Shown: positions 10,531-19,412 of the stretch, in pieces
How positions within the stretch are numbered: position 1 is the stretch's first letter
How the letters are laid out: each line of letters opens with the position of its first letter
From: Pantoea coffeiphila
Lineage (GTDB): Bacteria > Pseudomonadota > Gammaproteobacteria > Enterobacterales > Enterobacteriaceae
Length of the DNA stretch: 64,000 nucleotides
Assembly: GCF_016909495.1 (NCBI RefSeq)
Contig: NZ_JAFBFW010000003.1
Coordinates: 682,001 to 746,000, forward strand
Direction: 5' to 3'
Notes under the pieces: generated by a model
Seen by the model: only the letters and a program-made list of their open reading frames with translations
Told to the model about the DNA's origin: nothing
Database searches by the model: none
Made by a program: the position numbers and the translations under genes

Positions 10531-10994
10531 CGATAATCCCCAATGATTAGTTGAAAAGATAGCCGGTGAAGTAAGCGTTTCTGCATAACGCCTTCGGCTA
10601 TCCACAGCAGTAATTTCATATTGTTAACGAACTCATTAAGCCTAACGGCAACGGGGGAGATCGCAATGAAATGGTATGGAATTTCCAAAAACCAGGACTT
10701 TTCCGCAGGAAAAAACATTAGCTAGTGTTATGTGTTTGTTCACGCCAGGTGAATATTTCGCCATGTCATTAATATCCGGCGTTTTTTTCGCTTACGTTTG
10801 CAGCGGATGTTGGGGAGCTAATTATTGCTGATTTGGCAACACACCCTTGCCTGCGCCGTGCTGTAAGCGATTCCTCGCCTGTGTTTTAATGTCGTTCTGT
10901 GACCTTCGTCGCGTATCGCGTAAAAAATATTCACCTGACGATAATGGCTCTCCACGTAGAGGGCTGAATTCTGACAATCCTGGGAGTGTGTGAA
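10531..10994. other. Intergenic gap without a recognised gene
   Basis: Divergent promoter space between the protease lipoprotein and the MFS gene. It is AT-richer than its surroundings. A 13-bp inverted repeat is visible: CAGGTGAATATTT at 10746-10758 and its complement at 10925-10937. A T7 run at 10782-10788 follows only a 4-bp stem. Short reading frames here have no ribosome site or family signature. Confidence 0.5.
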
Positions 10995-12158
10995 ATGCCT
11001 GTTTCATTACTGGCACTGGCGCTGAGCGCCTTTGCTATTGGCACCACCGAGTTCGTGATTATGGGGCTGTTGCCGGAGGTCGCGAGCGATCTGCAGGTAT
11101 CGATCCCGTCTGCGGGCTGGCTGATCAGCGGCTATGCGCTGGGCGTGGCGATTGGCGCGCCAATTATGGCGCTGCTGACGGCGAAACTGCCGCGTAAACG
11201 TACGCTGATCCTGCTGATGGTGATTTTTATCATCGGCAATATTCTCTGCGCGCTGGCCTACAGCTATAACCTGCTGATGCTCGCCCGCGTGGTTACCGCG
11301 CTGTGCCACGGTGCCTTCTTCGGTATCGGTGCCGTAGTGGCGGCAAGCCTGGTGCCGCCGGGCAAGCAGGCGTCCGCCGTGGCGCTGATGTTTACCGGCC
11401 TGACTCTGGCCAACGTGCTGGGCGTGCCGCTGGGCACCTGGTTTGGTCAGCTGTTCGGCTGGCGTGCCACCTTCTGGGGCGTGTCGGTGATTGGCGTACT
11501 GGCGTTTATCGGCCTGATTGTCAGCCTGCCGACTAATCGCAATGAAAAGCCGGTGGATCTGGCCAGCGAATTCAGCGCGCTGAGCAGCGGCAAGCTGTGG
11601 CTGTCGCTGCTGATGACGGTGTTTTTCGCCGCCGCGATGTTTGCGCTGTTCAGCTATATCGCCCCGCTGCTGCTGGAAGTGACCGGAATTACCGATCGCG
11701 GCGTCAGCTGGACCCTGTTCCTGATCGGTGCCGGTCTGACCGTGGGTAATACCCTGGGCGGCAAGCTGGCGGACTGGCGCGTGTCGTTCAGCCTGATCCT
11801 CAGCTTCTCGCTGATTGCGGTGTTCTCGCTACTGTTCAGCTGGACCTCTCACGCGTTGTGGCTGGCGGAAATCACTCTGTTCCTGTGGGCAATGGCCACC
11901 TTTGCCACCGTGCCTGCGCTGCAAATTAACGTGGTACGCCACGGTAAGGATGCGCCGAACCTGGTGTCTACGCTGAATATTTCGGCGTTTAACGTCGGTA
12001 ATGCCCTAGGTGCCTGGGTTGGCGGTGCGGTGATCGGCGGCGGCTATGGCCTGACGGCGGTGCCGGTTTCTGCGGCGGTGCTGGCGGCAATCGGCCTGAT
12101 TATCTGCCTGGTCACCTTCCGCGGTTCCCGCGCGCAGGGGCAGCCGGTTAGCGCTTAA
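10995..12158 (+). CDS. MFS transporter, DHA1 family (AraJ/YdhP-like)
   Basis: Major facilitator protein of 387 aa with 12 predicted membrane segments. The start ALALSAFAIGTTEFVIMGLLP and the segment LCHGAFFGIGAVVAASLV strongly resemble the AraJ/YdhP branch of the DHA1 drug/sugar efflux family. The ATG at 10995 has GGGAG eight bases upstream, better than the GTG at 10986. The 3' end overlaps the convergent lysR by 4 bp. The substrate is unknown. E. coli has araE, not this gene, near lysR, so it is a lineage-specific neighbour. Confidence 0.8.
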   Translation: MPVSLLALALSAFAIGTTEFVIMGLLPEVASDLQVSIPSAGWLISGYALGVAIGAPIMALLTAKLPRKRTLILLMVIFIIGNILCALAYSYNLLMLARVVTALCHGAFFGIGAVVAASLVPPGKQASAVALMFTGLTLANVLGVPLGTWFGQLFGWRATFWGVSVIGVLAFIGLIVSLPTNRNEKPVDLASEFSALSSGKLWLSLLMTVFFAAAMFALFSYIAPLLLEVTGITDRGVSWTLFLIGAGLTVGNTLGGKLADWRVSFSLILSFSLIAVFSLLFSWTSHALWLAEITLFLWAMATFATVPALQINVVRHGKDAPNLVSTLNISAFNVGNALGAWVGGAVIGGGYGLTAVPVSAAVLAAIGLIICLVTFRGSRAQGQPVSA

Positions 12159-13075
12159 TTCAGCTGCTGCTCCAGGCGCTGGCTGAACAGGCCGATATGC
12201 TGCTGAAGATGTTCACTGAAGGCATCAACCAGCGCCGACGCGGGCCGGTGGCGCGGCCTGATTAAACTGACGGTGAACGGCACTTCCACGCTGAAGCGCC
12301 GCATCACTACTCCGCTGTCGGCGTAATCCAGCGCCGTCAGCGGATTCACAATCGACACGCCCACTCCCGCTCTGACCATCGCGCACACCGACGCCGCGCT
12401 GTGCGTTTCCATTACCATCCTTCGCTGCACGCCCTGTTCGTTAAACAGATTATCCAGCAGCTGGCGATAGCTGTCGGTACGCGACAGGCTGATATAATTT
12501 TCGCCGGCAAAATCCTGCGGCGTCAGGCAGTCGCGACGAGCCAGCGGGTGGTCCTTTGGTAGTACACAGACTTCATTTTGCGTGAACAGCGCTCGGCGCT
12601 CGGTCCCGGCGGGCGTATGGCTGGTTTCGGTCAGCCCTAGATCGTAACGCTGTGCCGACAGCCACTCTTCCAGCAGCGGCGACTCCTGCGGGATGATATT
12701 CAGGCTGACTTCCGGGTACTGCTGCATAAACGGCTGGCACAGCAGTGGCAGCAGCGACTGGGAGAAAACCGGCAGGCAGGCGATGGAAAGCTCGCCCTGA
12801 CGAAACTGTCGCAGACCCTCGGCGGCGCTGATAATTCTGTCCAGCCCGTACCAGGAACGCTGCACCTCTTCGAACAGCCGCAGGCCCTGCACGGTGGGCT
12901 GCAGGCGTCCGCGCACCCGTTCAAACAGCTGTAATCCAATCAGTTTTTCAAAGCGTGCCAGCTCGCGGCTGACGGTCGGCTGCGAGGTGTGCAGCAGTGC
13001 GGCCGCCTCGGTGAGATTGCCGGTGGTGATCACGGCATGAAAAATCTCAATGTGGCGCAGGGAGACTCCGGCCAT
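12155..13075 (-). CDS. lysR: LysR, activator of lysA
   Basis: The founding LysR-type regulator, 306 aa from ATG 13075 (GGAGA in front; a GTG four codons upstream is less likely). The N-terminal HTH is LRHIEIFHAV ... LHTSQPTVSRELARFE, followed by a co-inducer domain. The sequence is close throughout to E. coli LysR (for example ETHSAASVCAMVRAGVGVS). It is transcribed divergently from lysA across 126 bp, the classical arrangement, and it activates lysA with diaminopimelate as the known effector. Confidence 0.93.
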   Translation of the reverse strand: MAGVSLRHIEIFHAVITTGNLTEAAALLHTSQPTVSRELARFEKLIGLQLFERVRGRLQPTVQGLRLFEEVQRSWYGLDRIISAAEGLRQFRQGELSIACLPVFSQSLLPLLCQPFMQQYPEVSLNIIPQESPLLEEWLSAQRYDLGLTETSHTPAGTERRALFTQNEVCVLPKDHPLARRDCLTPQDFAGENYISLSRTDSYRQLLDNLFNEQGVQRRMVMETHSAASVCAMVRAGVGVSIVNPLTALDYADSGVVMRRFSVEVPFTVSLIRPRHRPASALVDAFSEHLQQHIGLFSQRLEQQLN

Positions 13076-13201
13076 CGCTTTCTCCACGGGAAGACAATTC
13101 AGTTAACCCATATCATGGATGAATAGACTGCGATAAAACAGATATTTTTATGCCGTCAGGAGATGTGGCGTAATAGCGTTATTCACTTATGGAGAACCCT
13201 T

Positions 13202-14455
13202 ATGCCACGCCTGCTGACCGACACCACTACCGCCCTGAATCAGGACAATCTTTTAGCCCTTGCTCGCCAGACGGGCGGCCCGGTCTGGGCTTACGACGCC
13301 AGTATCATTGAGCAGCGCATTGCCCAGCTGCAGCAGTTTGACGTGGTGCGCTTCGCCCAGAAGGCCTGTTCGAATATTCATATTCTGCGCCTGATGCGTG
13401 CCGCGGGTGTGAAGGTCGATTCCGTATCGCTGGGTGAGATTGAGCGCGCGCTGGCGGCGGGCTATCAGGCCGGCGGCGACGAGATCGTCTTTACGGCCGA
13501 TCTGCTGGATGAGCCAACCCTGGCCCGCGTGGCGGAGCTGAAGGTGCCGGTCAATGCCGGTTCTGTCGACATGCTGCACCAGCTGGGTGCCGTATCTGCC
13601 GGGCATCCGGTCTGGCTGCGCGTTAACCCGGGCTTCGGCCACGGCCACAGCCAGAAAACCAACACCGGCGGCGAGAACAGCAAGCACGGTATCTGGTTCG
13701 GCGATATGGCACTGGCGCTGGAAGCGGTTCAGCGCTATCAGCTGAAGCTGGTCGGCATTCATATGCATATCGGTTCGGGCGTTGACTACAGCCATCTGGA
13801 GCAGGTGTGCGACGCGATGGTGGATCAGGTGGTCAGCTTCGGTCAGGATCTGGAAGCGATTTCTGCCGGTGGCGGTCTGTCGATTCCGTATCGTTTTGGT
13901 GAAGAAGCGATCGATACCGATCACTATTTCGGCCTGTGGGATGCCGCCCGCCAGCGCGTGGCAAAACATCTGGGTCACCCGGTAAAACTTGAGATCGAGC
14001 CGGGCCGTTTCCTGGTGGCCGAGTCGGGCGTGCTGGTCAGCCAGGTGCGCGTGGTGAAAGAGATGGGCAGCCGTCACTTCGTGCTGGTGGACGCGGGCTT
14101 TAACGATCTGATGCGTCCATCCATGTACGGCAGTTATCACCACATTTCCGCGATTGCCGGCGATGGCCGTCAGCTGGACGAGCAGAATACCGTCGAGACG
14201 GTAGTAGCGGGTCCGCTGTGCGAGTCGGGCGATGTGTTCACCCAGCAGGAAGGCGGCAAGGTGGAAACCCGCGCGCTGCCGGCGGTGAAGGTAGGGGATT
14301 ATCTGGTGTTCCATGATACCGGTGCCTACGGTGCGTCGATGTCGTCGAACTACAACAGCCGTCCTCTGCTGCCGGAGGTGTTGTTCGAGAACGGTCAGCC
14401 ACGGCAGATCCGTCGTGCGCAGACCGTGGCGGAGCTGCTGGCGCTGGAGCTGTAA
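13202..14455 (+). CDS. lysA: Diaminopimelate decarboxylase
   Basis: PLP-dependent decarboxylase of fold type III that makes L-lysine from meso-diaminopimelate, the last lysine step. It is 417 aa, close to E. coli LysA (420). The PLP lysine is K54 in FAQKACSN; the HIGSG phosphate-binding loop (HMHIGSGVDY) and CESGDVF C-terminal motif are present. The ATG at 13202 gives the E. coli-like N-terminus; a GTG-led extension of 13 residues upstream looks wrong. Divergent from lysR, which should activate it. Confidence 0.96.
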   Translation: MPRLLTDTTTALNQDNLLALARQTGGPVWAYDASIIEQRIAQLQQFDVVRFAQKACSNIHILRLMRAAGVKVDSVSLGEIERALAAGYQAGGDEIVFTADLLDEPTLARVAELKVPVNAGSVDMLHQLGAVSAGHPVWLRVNPGFGHGHSQKTNTGGENSKHGIWFGDMALALEAVQRYQLKLVGIHMHIGSGVDYSHLEQVCDAMVDQVVSFGQDLEAISAGGGLSIPYRFGEEAIDTDHYFGLWDAARQRVAKHLGHPVKLEIEPGRFLVAESGVLVSQVRVVKEMGSRHFVLVDAGFNDLMRPSMYGSYHHISAIAGDGRQLDEQNTVETVVAGPLCESGDVFTQQEGGKVETRALPAVKVGDYLVFHDTGAYGASMSSNYNSRPLLPEVLFENGQPRQIRRAQTVAELLALEL

Positions 14456-14465
14456 TCCGGCCTGT

Positions 14466-14491
14466 GGGCTGACCGGAAAGCCGGTCAGCCC
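14466..14491 (+). terminator. Strong hairpin behind lysA
   Basis: An 11-bp perfect stem GGGCTGACCGG / CCGGTCAGCCC with loop AAAG starts 11 bases after the lysA stop. There is no T-tract after it, so it may be a weak terminator or an RNA-stabilising end. It also faces the convergent EIIA gene. Confidence 0.55.
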
Positions 14492-14550
14492 CTGCGCCAG
14501 CGTGGTTCTACAAGGGGGCGATCGTTTTTACTTTCGCCCCACGTCAGTTT

Positions 14551-14862
14551 TCATCCCGCAAACATCTCTTTCCTCAGCAGCACAATCTCTTCGGCCAGAT
14601 CGCGGCACAGCATGGCATTCATCAGATGATCCTGCGCGTGCACAAGGATCAGCGTCACCGGCACTTTGCCGCAGCCCTCATCCGCTCCAATTAACTGCGT
14701 CTGGATTTTATGCGCACCGCGTGAAGCCTCTGTGGAGGCCGCCAGTGCTTCATCTGCTCCCTGCCAGTCGCGCTTGCGTGCAAGCTGAATAGCACTCATG
14801 GCGTGGGATCGCGCTTCACCTGCATTGATCAGCAGCTCCATCATCGTCTGTTCAAAATCCAT
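14551..14862 (-). CDS. PTS EIIA component, lactose/cellobiose type
   Basis: Small cytoplasmic phosphotransfer protein, 103 aa, of the PTS Lac family (LacF/ChbA-like). The active-site motif is LVHAQDHLM, with phospho-accepting H75 and metal-binding D78. It takes phosphate from HPr and passes it to the EIIB encoded at 17826. The ATG at 14862 follows AGAGG; the GTG one codon upstream is weaker. It is unusual in being divergent from the rest of its own operon; three putative operators lie in the shared promoter region. Confidence 0.9.
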   Translation of the reverse strand: MDFEQTMMELLINAGEARSHAMSAIQLARKRDWQGADEALAASTEASRGAHKIQTQLIGADEGCGKVPVTLILVHAQDHLMNAMLCRDLAEEIVLLRKEMFAG

Positions 14863-14873
14863 CACAACCTCTA

Positions 14874-14885
14874 TTGGTATGCCAA
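14874..14885. promoter_or_regulatory. UxuR-type operator 1
   Basis: TTGGTATGCCAA matches 11 of 12 positions of the TTGGTATACCAA core known for UxuR/ExuR regulators. It lies just upstream of the EIIA ribosome site, where binding could block that gene. Confidence 0.6.
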
Positions 14886-14904
14886 AATTGGTTTATACAT
14901 CCTA

Positions 14905-14916
14905 TTGGAATACCAG
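14905..14916. promoter_or_regulatory. UxuR-type operator 2
   Basis: TTGGAATACCAG matches 10 of 12 positions of the TTGGTATACCAA core, in the middle of the divergent EIIA/EIIC promoter region, 31 bp from operator 1. Confidence 0.5.
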
Positions 14917-14967
14917 TGATCGCTTCTGAGAGTTTTATCACAGTAAATAATCACCGGTTGTTTATTT

Positions 14968-14979
14968 TTGGTATGCCAC
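14968..14979. promoter_or_regulatory. UxuR-type operator 3
   Basis: TTGGTATGCCAC matches 10 of 12 positions of the TTGGTATACCAA core. It lies 63 bp from operator 2 and 64 bp before the EIIC start, a likely repression site for the rightward operon. Confidence 0.55.
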
Positions 14980-15043
14980 TACAGCGGAAGTTGCACAAAC
15001 ATCAATGCCGGGATGCCTGACCCCTTACCTTGAGGATTCACCC

Positions 15044-16378
15044 ATGTCTCTACAGGATCGGCTAATCGACTCTCTGGGGAGTTTTGCCACCAAGTTCAAC
15101 AGCTATCGCTATATCATGGCGATCAAGGCATCGTTTATTACTCTGATGCCGGTGATTATCGTCGGTGCCTTCTCGGTGCTGATATCCAATATGGTGCTCG
15201 ACGGTAAGAATGGACTCGCCAGTTTTCAGGCACTGTCGTTCCTGGCCGAACTGAAGCCGATTACCTCTAGCATCAACTACGCCACGCTGAGTTTCCTCAA
15301 TATCGGTGCAGTCTTCCTGATTGGCATTGAGCTGGGGAAAATCAACGGCATTAAAACCCTGTTCCCCGGCCTGCTGGCGATCATCTGCTTTATTGCCGTC
15401 ACTCCCACCACGCTAAACATGATGGTCAACGGCCAGATGCAGCTGGTGACCGATGTGCTGGCAAAGCAGTTCTCCGATACCAAAAGCCTGTTCCTGGGCA
15501 TGTTTATCGCCATTCTGTCGGTGGAGATCTACTGCCGACTTGAGCATGTTGACCGCCTGAAAATTAAAATGCCGGATACCGTGCCGCCCAATGTTGCCGC
15601 TTCTTTCTCGGCGCTGATCCCGGCGATTATCACCGTTTCCGCTATCGCCACCCTGGGTTTTATCTTCCACCGCTTTACCGGCATGTATCTGTATGACGCG
15701 GTGTACAAAATAGTGCAGGAGCCGCTGGAGTCGGTGGTGCAGAGCCTGTGGGGCATCCTGCTGCTGATGTTTGTTGCCCAACTGTTCTGGGTGATTGGCA
15801 TTCACGGCAACCAGATGGTGAAACCTATCCGCGAACCGCTGCTGCTGGGAGCGATTCTGGTGAATATGAACGCCTTCGAACAGGGAATAGAGGCGCCGAA
15901 CATCATCACCATGCCGTTCTGGGATGTGTATATGAGCATCGGCGGGTCCGGACTGACCATCGGCCTGCTGAGTGCGGTGATGCTGGCAACCAAACGCAAA
16001 GAGATGCGCGAAATAGCCAAACTCTCATTTGGCCCCGGTCTGTTTAACATTAACGAACCGGTGATTTTTGGTATGCCGATCATGCTCAATCCGATCCTCG
16101 CGATACCGTTCATCATTACTCCGCTGATCACGGGGTCTATCGGCTACTTTGCCACGGTCACCGGTTTCGCCGGCAAAGCGGTGGTGATGGTGCCGTGGAC
16201 CACGCCGCCAATCATCAACGCCTGGCTCTCCACCGCCGGGTCGATGGGGGCGGTCGTCACGCAGATCGTTTGTATCCTGGTGTCGATCCTCATCTATATC
16301 CCGTTTGTCAAAATTGCTGCTCGCCGCGCAGAAGCCGCTGAAGCGCAGACGCTACAGCCTGAGCTGGCGAAAAATTAA
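15044..16378 (+). CDS. PTS EIIC permease, cellobiose/chitobiose type
   Basis: Membrane permease of the PTS Lac family, 444 aa, with about ten hydrophobic segments. The stretches MPVIIVGAFSVLISN, WVIGIHGNQMVKPI and FNINEPVIFGMPIMLNP are typical of the CelB/ChbC EIIC domain (the NEPV-type substrate motif). The ATG at 15044 has GAGGA in front; a longer in-frame start at 15005 is unlikely. It takes up a beta-glucoside, phosphorylated by the EIIB made two genes downstream. First gene of a four- or five-gene operon. Confidence 0.9.
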   Translation: MSLQDRLIDSLGSFATKFNSYRYIMAIKASFITLMPVIIVGAFSVLISNMVLDGKNGLASFQALSFLAELKPITSSINYATLSFLNIGAVFLIGIELGKINGIKTLFPGLLAIICFIAVTPTTLNMMVNGQMQLVTDVLAKQFSDTKSLFLGMFIAILSVEIYCRLEHVDRLKIKMPDTVPPNVAASFSALIPAIITVSAIATLGFIFHRFTGMYLYDAVYKIVQEPLESVVQSLWGILLLMFVAQLFWVIGIHGNQMVKPIREPLLLGAILVNMNAFEQGIEAPNIITMPFWDVYMSIGGSGLTIGLLSAVMLATKRKEMREIAKLSFGPGLFNINEPVIFGMPIMLNPILAIPFIITPLITGSIGYFATVTGFAGKAVVMVPWTTPPIINAWLSTAGSMGAVVTQIVCILVSILIYIPFVKIAARRAEAAEAQTLQPELAKN

Positions 16379-16387
16379 GGAGTGAAA

Positions 16388-17815
16388 ATGAGTAAGGTTA
16401 ATATCCCCATCCCGGCTGATTTTATTCTCGGCGCTGCGGCCTCAGCCTGGCAGACCGAAGGGTGGAGCGGCAAGAAAGCGGGGCAGGATTCCTATCTTGA
16501 TGCCTGGTATCAGCAGGACCGCCACGTCTGGCATGACGGCTACGGCCCGGCGGTCGCGACCGATTTTATCAACCGCTATAAAGAAGATGCGGCATTGATG
16601 AAAGCGGCAGGGTTGACCCATTACCGCACCTCAATCAACTGGTCACGCTTTCTCACCGACTATGAAAACGCCGTGGTGGATGAAGAGTACGCGGCGTACT
16701 ACGACAGCCTGATTGACGAGCTGCTGGCCAACGGCATCCAGCCGATGCTGTGCCTGGAACATTACGAACTGCCCGCCACGCTGCTGGAGCAGTACGGCGG
16801 CTGGGCGTCGAAACATGTGGTCGAGCTGTTCGTGCGTTATGCAGAACAGGTATTTGCCCGCTATGCGCACAAGGTCACGCGCTGGTTCGCGTTTAATGAG
16901 CCGGTGGTGGTACAGACGCGGGTCTATCTTGATGCGCTGCGCTGGCCGTATCAGCAAAGTACCGACACCTGGATGCAGTGGAACCACCATAAAAATCTCG
17001 CCACGGCGAAAGTGGTGCAGCTGTTCCGTGCGAACGGTTATCAGGGCAGCGTCGGCACAATCCTCAACCCGGAAGTGACTTATCCCCGCTCCGGCGCCGC
17101 GCATGATGTACAGGCGGCGGAGATTTACGATCTGTTTTATAACCGTGTATTTCTCGATCCGGCGATTAAAGGCGAGTACCCGCAAGCACTGCTGGCGCTG
17201 CTGGAAAAACATGGTGTGAACTGGCAGGTCGATGAGCAGGAACTGGCCATTATTCGCGCCAACCGCGTCGATGAAGTCGGTATCAACCTCTACTATCCGC
17301 ATCGCGTGAAAGCGCCCTCACGAGCCTGGCATCCGGAAACCCCGTTCCATCCGGCTTATTACTTCGAGCATTTTGAACTGCCGGGACGGCGGATGAATAA
17401 ATCACGGGGATGGGAGATCCAGCCGCGTATCATCTGGGATATGGCGCAGCGTATGAAGAATGAGTACGACAATTTCCCGTGGTTTATTGCCGAAAATGGC
17501 ATGGGGATCGAGAACGAAGCGCAGTTTAAAAATACCGACGGCGAGATCCAGGATAACTATCGCATCGAATTCATTGGCGAGCATCTGTATCAGGCGCTGC
17601 TGGCCCGTGAAGCAGGCATCAACTGCCAGGGGTATATGCTGTGGGCCTTTACTGACAACGTATCGCCGATGAATGCGTTTAAAAACCGCTATGGACTGAT
17701 CGAGATCGACCTGAAAAACCAGCGCCAGCGGCGGATGAAGAAATCTGCGCACTGGTATCGCCAGCTCAGTGACAGCCGCCAGCTCAGCATTGAGCTGGAT
17801 GATGAAGCCAAATAA
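16388..17815 (+). CDS. GH1 phospho-beta-glucosidase
   Basis: Glycoside hydrolase family 1 enzyme of 475 aa that should split the beta-glucoside 6-phosphate made by the adjacent PTS. The acid/base glutamate is E171 in FAFNEPVVV and the nucleophile is E369 in FIAENGMG. A basic patch NAFKNRYG near residue 435 resembles the phosphate-binding loop of 6-phospho enzymes. The ATG at 16388 follows AAGGAG and is two codons inside a GTG. It sits between EIIC and EIIB. It is divergent in detail from BglA/AscB (CLEHYELP in place of the common YHWDLP), so the exact sugar is open. Confidence 0.88.
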   Translation: MSKVNIPIPADFILGAAASAWQTEGWSGKKAGQDSYLDAWYQQDRHVWHDGYGPAVATDFINRYKEDAALMKAAGLTHYRTSINWSRFLTDYENAVVDEEYAAYYDSLIDELLANGIQPMLCLEHYELPATLLEQYGGWASKHVVELFVRYAEQVFARYAHKVTRWFAFNEPVVVQTRVYLDALRWPYQQSTDTWMQWNHHKNLATAKVVQLFRANGYQGSVGTILNPEVTYPRSGAAHDVQAAEIYDLFYNRVFLDPAIKGEYPQALLALLEKHGVNWQVDEQELAIIRANRVDEVGINLYYPHRVKAPSRAWHPETPFHPAYYFEHFELPGRRMNKSRGWEIQPRIIWDMAQRMKNEYDNFPWFIAENGMGIENEAQFKNTDGEIQDNYRIEFIGEHLYQALLAREAGINCQGYMLWAFTDNVSPMNAFKNRYGLIEIDLKNQRQRRMKKSAHWYRQLSDSRQLSIELDDEAK

Positions 17816-17825
17816 GGAGTTAATC

Positions 17826-18143
17826 ATGCAAAGAATCGTCCTTGCCTGTGCAGCAGGCATGTCTACCTCCATGGTGGTGACGCGGATGGAAAAAGAAGCA
17901 GCAGCACGCGGACTGGAGTATCAGATCTACGCTATTCCCGAACAGAACCTGCGTGACGAGTTGGAAAACAACGTGGGTGAAGTGGCGGTGGTGCTGCTCG
18001 GGCCACAGGTGCGCTTTAAGCTGGAAGAGAACCGCAAACTGACCGACAGCTACCAGATCCCCATCGCGGTCATTGATTCGGTGGCTTATGGCACCCTTAA
18101 CGGCGTAAAAGTACTCGATCAGGCGCTGGCTTTGGTAAACTAG
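17826..18143 (+). CDS. PTS EIIB component, lactose/cellobiose type
   Basis: Cytoplasmic EIIB of 105 aa with the phosphocysteine loop LACAAGMSTSMV (C8). It takes phosphate from EIIA and phosphorylates the sugar passing through EIIC. AAGGAG stands before the ATG at 17826; a longer frame begins within the preceding gene and is not credible. Ten bases separate it from the GH1 stop, so they are one transcript. Confidence 0.9.
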   Translation: MQRIVLACAAGMSTSMVVTRMEKEAAARGLEYQIYAIPEQNLRDELENNVGEVAVVLLGPQVRFKLEENRKLTDSYQIPIAVIDSVAYGTLNGVKVLDQALALVN

Positions 18144-18181
18144 CGCCAATCAATACGGATAATGGCTCAAAAGGTGGTTTT

Positions 18182-18955
18182 GTGGACAAAGGTGCGCCTG
18201 CGCAGGAAAAAAAGCAGTATCAGGAAATCGGCCACGATCTGCGCCAGCAAATCATTGATGGTCACTATCCGGTTGGCTCGCGTTTGCCGCCGGAGCGTAA
18301 CATTGCCGAAACCTGGGGCGTTAGTCGTACCATTGTGCGTGAAGCGCTGCTGATGCTGGAGCTGGAGGGCACGGTGGACATTCGCCAAAGCTCCGGTGTC
18401 TATGTGATGCGCATCCCATCGGAGAGCAGCGACGAAGAAGAGGCCTTCTTCCGCAGCGACGTCGGGCCGTTCGAGATGCTGCAGGCCCGCCAGCTGCTGG
18501 AGAGCAATATCGCCGCTTTTGCCGCGAAGATGGCGACGAAGGCGGATATTGAAAACCTCAAGCGCACGCTGGAGCAGGAGCAGCGCGCTATCGCCATGGA
18601 TGACAAAAGCCAGGACAACGACAAGATGTTCCACCTGCTGCTGGCCGGGGCCACGCAGAATCAGATGCTGCTGGATACCGTCAACAGCATCTGGCGTCAT
18701 CATGAAAGCAGCCCGCTGTGGCAGCAGCTGCGCGGCCATATTGAAACCCGCAGCTACCGGCTAAAGTGGCTTGGCGACCATCAAACCATTCTCGCCGCGC
18801 TGCGCCGTCGTGATGTGATGGGGTCATGGCAGGCGATGTGGCAGCATCTGGAAAATGTCAAACACAGCCTGCTGGAACTGTCCGATGCCGATGCGCCAGA
18901 TTTTGACGGCTATCTGTTTGAGTCGGTGCCGATTTTTCAGGGCAAGCTGGTATGA
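18182..18955 (+). CDS. GntR-family regulator, UxuR/ExuR-like (FadR subfamily)
   Basis: DNA-binding repressor of 257 aa: an N-terminal winged HTH (GHDLRQQIIDGHYPVG ... RTIVREALLMLELEG) and an all-helical FCD ligand domain (FEMLQARQLLESNIAAFAA, WQAMWQHLENVKHSLLEL). These blocks align well with E. coli UxuR. GTG start, with AAAGGTGG before it. It follows EIIB by 38 bp and overlaps the acetyltransferase gene. UxuR-type operators upstream of EIIA and EIIC make it the likely local repressor. The ligand is probably a sugar phosphate or uronate-like compound, which I infer only. Confidence 0.82.
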   Translation: MDKGAPAQEKKQYQEIGHDLRQQIIDGHYPVGSRLPPERNIAETWGVSRTIVREALLMLELEGTVDIRQSSGVYVMRIPSESSDEEEAFFRSDVGPFEMLQARQLLESNIAAFAAKMATKADIENLKRTLEQEQRAIAMDDKSQDNDKMFHLLLAGATQNQMLLDTVNSIWRHHESSPLWQQLRGHIETRSYRLKWLGDHQTILAALRRRDVMGSWQAMWQHLENVKHSLLELSDADAPDFDGYLFESVPIFQGKLV

Positions 18956-19407
18956 CGCTGCGCATCGTGCCGCTGAGTGCGGTGCCGGAAACGCGCGAAA
19001 TCATCACCGACTGGCTTTGGCAGGCGTTTGGCACCGATAACAGCCGCGACTTTTTTGCCAGCGTCATCGACAGCAGCCTTGCGGGAAGCGATCTGCCAAT
19101 CACCTTTGTGGCTCTTGACGGTGAGCGCCCGGTGGGAACGGTGGGGCTGTGGCGCTGCGATCTGGTCAGCCGCCAGGATCTGTTTCCCTGGCTGGCAGCG
19201 CTGTACATTGATGAAAGCTGGCGCGGGCGGGGGCTAAGCGAGAGGCTGCAGCAAACCATTGTCGATTGCTGCAGACAGCGCGGGGATGCAAATCTCTATC
19301 TCTACTCTGCCTGCATGGGTTACTACGAAAAGTTCGGCTGGCGCTATATCGGTGATGCGCTGGACTATCCTGCGACCACCGTACATCTTTACGCTAAGTC
19401 TTTGTAG
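18952..19407 (+). CDS. GNAT-family N-acetyltransferase
   Basis: Predicted cytoplasmic acetyltransferase of 151 aa with the acetyl-CoA pyrophosphate-binding motif RGRGLSERL at about residue 88. The ATG overlaps the GntR stop (ATGA), so it is coupled to the regulator. The C-terminal YYEKFGWRYIG is common in GNAT proteins. Substrate unknown; a role in the beta-glucoside locus is inferred from position only. Confidence 0.8.
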   Translation: MTLRIVPLSAVPETREIITDWLWQAFGTDNSRDFFASVIDSSLAGSDLPITFVALDGERPVGTVGLWRCDLVSRQDLFPWLAALYIDESWRGRGLSERLQQTIVDCCRQRGDANLYLYSACMGYYEKFGWRYIGDALDYPATTVHLYAKSL

Positions 19408-19412
19408 TCAGA

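Noticed and set aside
10527-10718. Minus-strand 63-codon frame upstream of the protease lipoprotein
   Set aside because: No ribosome site or conserved features seen; it is probably chance.
13253-14314. Open frame of 353 codons on the minus strand over lysA
   Set aside because: Mirror frame of a well-supported gene with no recognisable domain.
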